Below, in pieces: positions 62,704 to 64,000 of a DNA stretch of 64,000 nucleotides (its first letter is position 1; each line of letters opens with the position of its first letter). The DNA is from Alphaproteobacteria bacterium (GTDB taxonomy: Bacteria; Pseudomonadota; Alphaproteobacteria; Rhodobacterales; Rhodobacteraceae): positions 47,366 through 111,365 of the forward strand of contig JAUHVR010000020.1 in NCBI GenBank assembly GCA_030424865.1, in the 5' to 3' direction. The position numbers were made by a program, and so were the translations under genes. The notes beneath the pieces were generated by a model. The model was given only the letters and a program-made list of their open reading frames with translations. It searched no databases and had not been told where the DNA came from.

Positions 62704-63282
62704 TCAGCCCAGCCCGCCTGTGCCGTGTTTCAGGATTACCGGGACCACAAGTTCCTCCTCATCGATCAAATGGCGGGACAGAAGGCGACGAAGTGTCCCT
62801 GTCTCGTCCAGGAACGTGCCGATTTCCCCGGTCGCCTGGGGATCGGCCTTGATGGCCGCGTTCGCCGCCTTGACGTAGCGGTCGAGTATCCCATCCAAGG
62901 CATGGTGGTCGTGATCCAGGATCTCGAAACCCCGGGCAATCCGGCTGTCCTTGGCGGCCAGGACCGGGAAATAATGCATGTCCTCGATGTTGTGGTGGCC
63001 GTGAAGCTCGCCAACCAGCATGGACCCGAGCTTTGACACATGCGCCTTGTACAACATGGGATCGGTTTTGCCGTCCAACCGCGCCTCGGTTTCCGAGGTG
63101 ATCCTGTCCAGCAGTCGGCGGAACATCAGGTGACGGTCCAGCCAAAAGCGGACAAGGCCGTCGAAGCCCGGATCCGTCGCCCAGCTTTCGCGCGGATAGT
63201 CCCCCAGCAAGACACGCAGCGCGTCCGGCAGCCCCTCGCGGTCACCAAGCCGGGTCAGATCCATCCTAAAGTCGTCGTTCAT
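62704..63282 (-). CDS. Hemerythrin-domain protein
   Basis: 192 aa, helical, with the histidine/glutamate pattern of a diiron hemerythrin: DRHLMFRRLLDRI, ELHGHHNIEDMHYFP, LDHDHHALDGILD and RHLIDEEELVVP. May bind oxygen or act in oxidative or nitrosative defence. Stands alone between the rhodanese gene and the disrupted VOC gene. Confidence 0.87.
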   Translation of the reverse strand: MNDDFRMDLTRLGDREGLPDALRVLLGDYPRESWATDPGFDGLVRFWLDRHLMFRRLLDRITSETEARLDGKTDPMLYKAHVSKLGSMLVGELHGHHNIEDMHYFPVLAAKDSRIARGFEILDHDHHALDGILDRYVKAANAAIKADPQATGEIGTFLDETGTLRRLLSRHLIDEEELVVPVILKHGTGGLG

Positions 63283-63320
63283 TTAGAAACACCAAATCCG
63301 CTGTGTGGCCCGGTTCTGGT

Positions 63321-63876
63321 TCAGGCGTAGGGGTTTCGCGCCGAACGATCGGTCGACAGGGACTGCTGATCGCGGCGCACCAAAAGCTCGATGGCGTCGG
63401 CCAGGTGCACCTTGTCGATATGGTGATCCCCCCGCGCGACACGGATGCGATGCGCCTCGATCATGACGTCGGCGTGGCGGCAGCCTTCGGGCGGTTCGAA
63501 ACGATAGGATGCCAGTTCGATCCGCAGGCCCAGCGGGTCACGGAAATAGATCGAATCCATAAACCCCCGGTCGACGGGTCCCGAATGCTTGACACCCCGG
63601 GCATCCAGTCGGGCCGGTACCTGCCAGAAGGTCGCCTGACTGACGTTCAGGGCAAGGTGATGCAGCGATCCGATGTCTTCGGGTACGGCGGTCGGATCCG
63701 GTTTGCGGTCTTCGTTGGTGAAGACCGTGATCAAACGCCCGTCGCCCGGATCAAAGTAGATGTGACCTTCGTTCGGGTTGTCCAGGTTCGGTTGATCAAA
63801 GACAAATGGCATGCCCAGCACGCCCTCCCAGAAATCGATCGAGGTCTGCCGATCGGCCCCGATGATCGTGATGTGT
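63321..63876 (-). pseudogene. VOC-family dioxygenase-like gene, 5' end cut off by an IS3 element
   Basis: An open frame of about 185 codons encodes SHITIIGADRQTSIDFWEGV, the GMPFVFDQPNLDNPNEGHIYF region, HHLALNV and the metal-binding second module GFMDSIYFRDPLGLRIELASYRF, a catechol-2,3-dioxygenase/glyoxalase-like fold. The first few residues before SHITI are missing: the frame runs directly back into the 3' end of a transposase. A short product from an internal start is possible but would lack the first metal histidine. Confidence 0.75.
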
Positions 63877-64000
63877 GAGGTGCCCCTAGTTTCCTAGACG
63901 CCTGCCTTTTCCAGTTTGAGCTGTCGTTCTTCGAAGTCAACGGGCGACAGCATGCCGTTGTTCGTGTGTTTGCGCTTTGGGTTGTAGAATAGCTCAATGT
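63877..64000 (-). mobile_element. IS3-family insertion sequence, 3' terminus; runs off the window end
   Basis: Contains the C-terminal 34 codons of the transposase and about 17 bases of terminal sequence. The end TGAGGTGCCCCTAG (63877-63890) is the likely inverted repeat; the exact boundary is uncertain by a few bases because the other end lies outside. It interrupts the VOC gene. Confidence 0.75.
63894..64000 (-). CDS. IS3-family transposase OrfB, C-terminal fragment
   Basis: The minus-strand reading gives IELFYNPKRKHTNNGMLSPV, then DFEERQLKLEKAGV and a TAG stop at 63894-63896. The FYNPKRKH...LSPVDFE block is the conserved end of the IS3 DDE transposase. The rest continues past base 64000. 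Confidence 0.88.
   Translation of the reverse strand, partial: IELFYNPKRKHTNNGMLSPVDFEERQLKLEKAGV

Noticed and set aside
62543..62878. Plus-strand frame between the rhodanese and hemerythrin genes
   Set aside because: Basic, low-complexity translation that runs into the antisense of the hemerythrin gene; no supporting signals.

Overview
The window (high G+C, densely packed, mostly ATG starts with GGAGG-type ribosome sites and many 4-bp stop/start overlaps) looks like the chromosome of a marine alphaproteobacterium of the order Rhodobacterales (Roseobacter group). Signs of this are the odhA-odhB-lpd order after sucD, a TIGR02300 (FYDLN) protein, a taurine ABC transporter with a taurine-pyruvate aminotransferase, and a dihydroxypropanesulfonate (DHPS) TRAP/HpsNOP cluster. 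Family assignments rest on reading the translations; no database search was possible.

Layout. 1-7.4 kb: TCA-cycle block (sucD 3' end, sucA, sucB, lpd) with a visibly A+T-richer small membrane gene and a MAPEG gene inserted before lpd. 7.5-13.3 kb: small zinc-ribbon gene, DoxX/LysR pair, an MJ0042 zinc-ribbon membrane protein divergent from ftsE-ftsX-plsC-PPOX flavoprotein. 13.3-18.4 kb: tauABC (minus) divergent from tpa (plus). 18.4-23.1 kb: Lrp/LysE pair, accA, a disulfide-rich secreted protein, a GntR regulator with its palindrome, a YgjP-type metallopeptidase, a FYDLN protein and tRNA-Ala(GGC). 23.3-28.4 kb: PAS-GGDEF cyclase, a membrane-anchored CadC-like regulator, a 10-bp-phased TTTCAG repeat array, and a run of small secreted proteins. 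28.4-33.3 kb: small accessory genes, an ECF42-type sigma factor with its DGPF/YCII partner, and an ArsR-SRPBCC-membrane protein operon.

33.3-46.8 kb is a large catabolic cluster built around a ROK regulator: a DMT exporter and PIG-L deacetylase on one side; a complete carbohydrate ABC importer, VOC protein, argininosuccinate-lyase-like enzyme, PfkB kinase, SIS isomerase/deaminase and metallo-beta-lactamase-fold hydrolase on the other. The parts suggest uptake and dismantling of an amino-sugar conjugate by an undescribed route. 46.8-50.5 kb: MarR regulator and the homogentisate pathway (hmgA-maiA-fahA). 50.5-58.1 kb: LacI regulator with tandem operators, TRAP transporter and hpsN-hpsO-hpsP for DHPS catabolism. 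58.1-62.5 kb: UspA, epimerase, SBP56/methanethiol-oxidase-like protein, ferredoxin, CoA-binding protein and rhodanese. 62.7-64 kb: hemerythrin, then a VOC gene cut by an IS3-family element that runs off the end.

The two sulfonate systems share a regulatory signature. One of the two LacI operators in front of the DHPS operon recurs, with 21 bases identical in inverted orientation, in the middle of the tauA/tpa divergent promoter region 35 kb away. I consider this, the phased repeat array beside the secreted-protein cluster, and the lyase/SIS/kinase/PIG-L cluster the three most interesting signals. No CRISPR array, rRNA or replication origin was seen.
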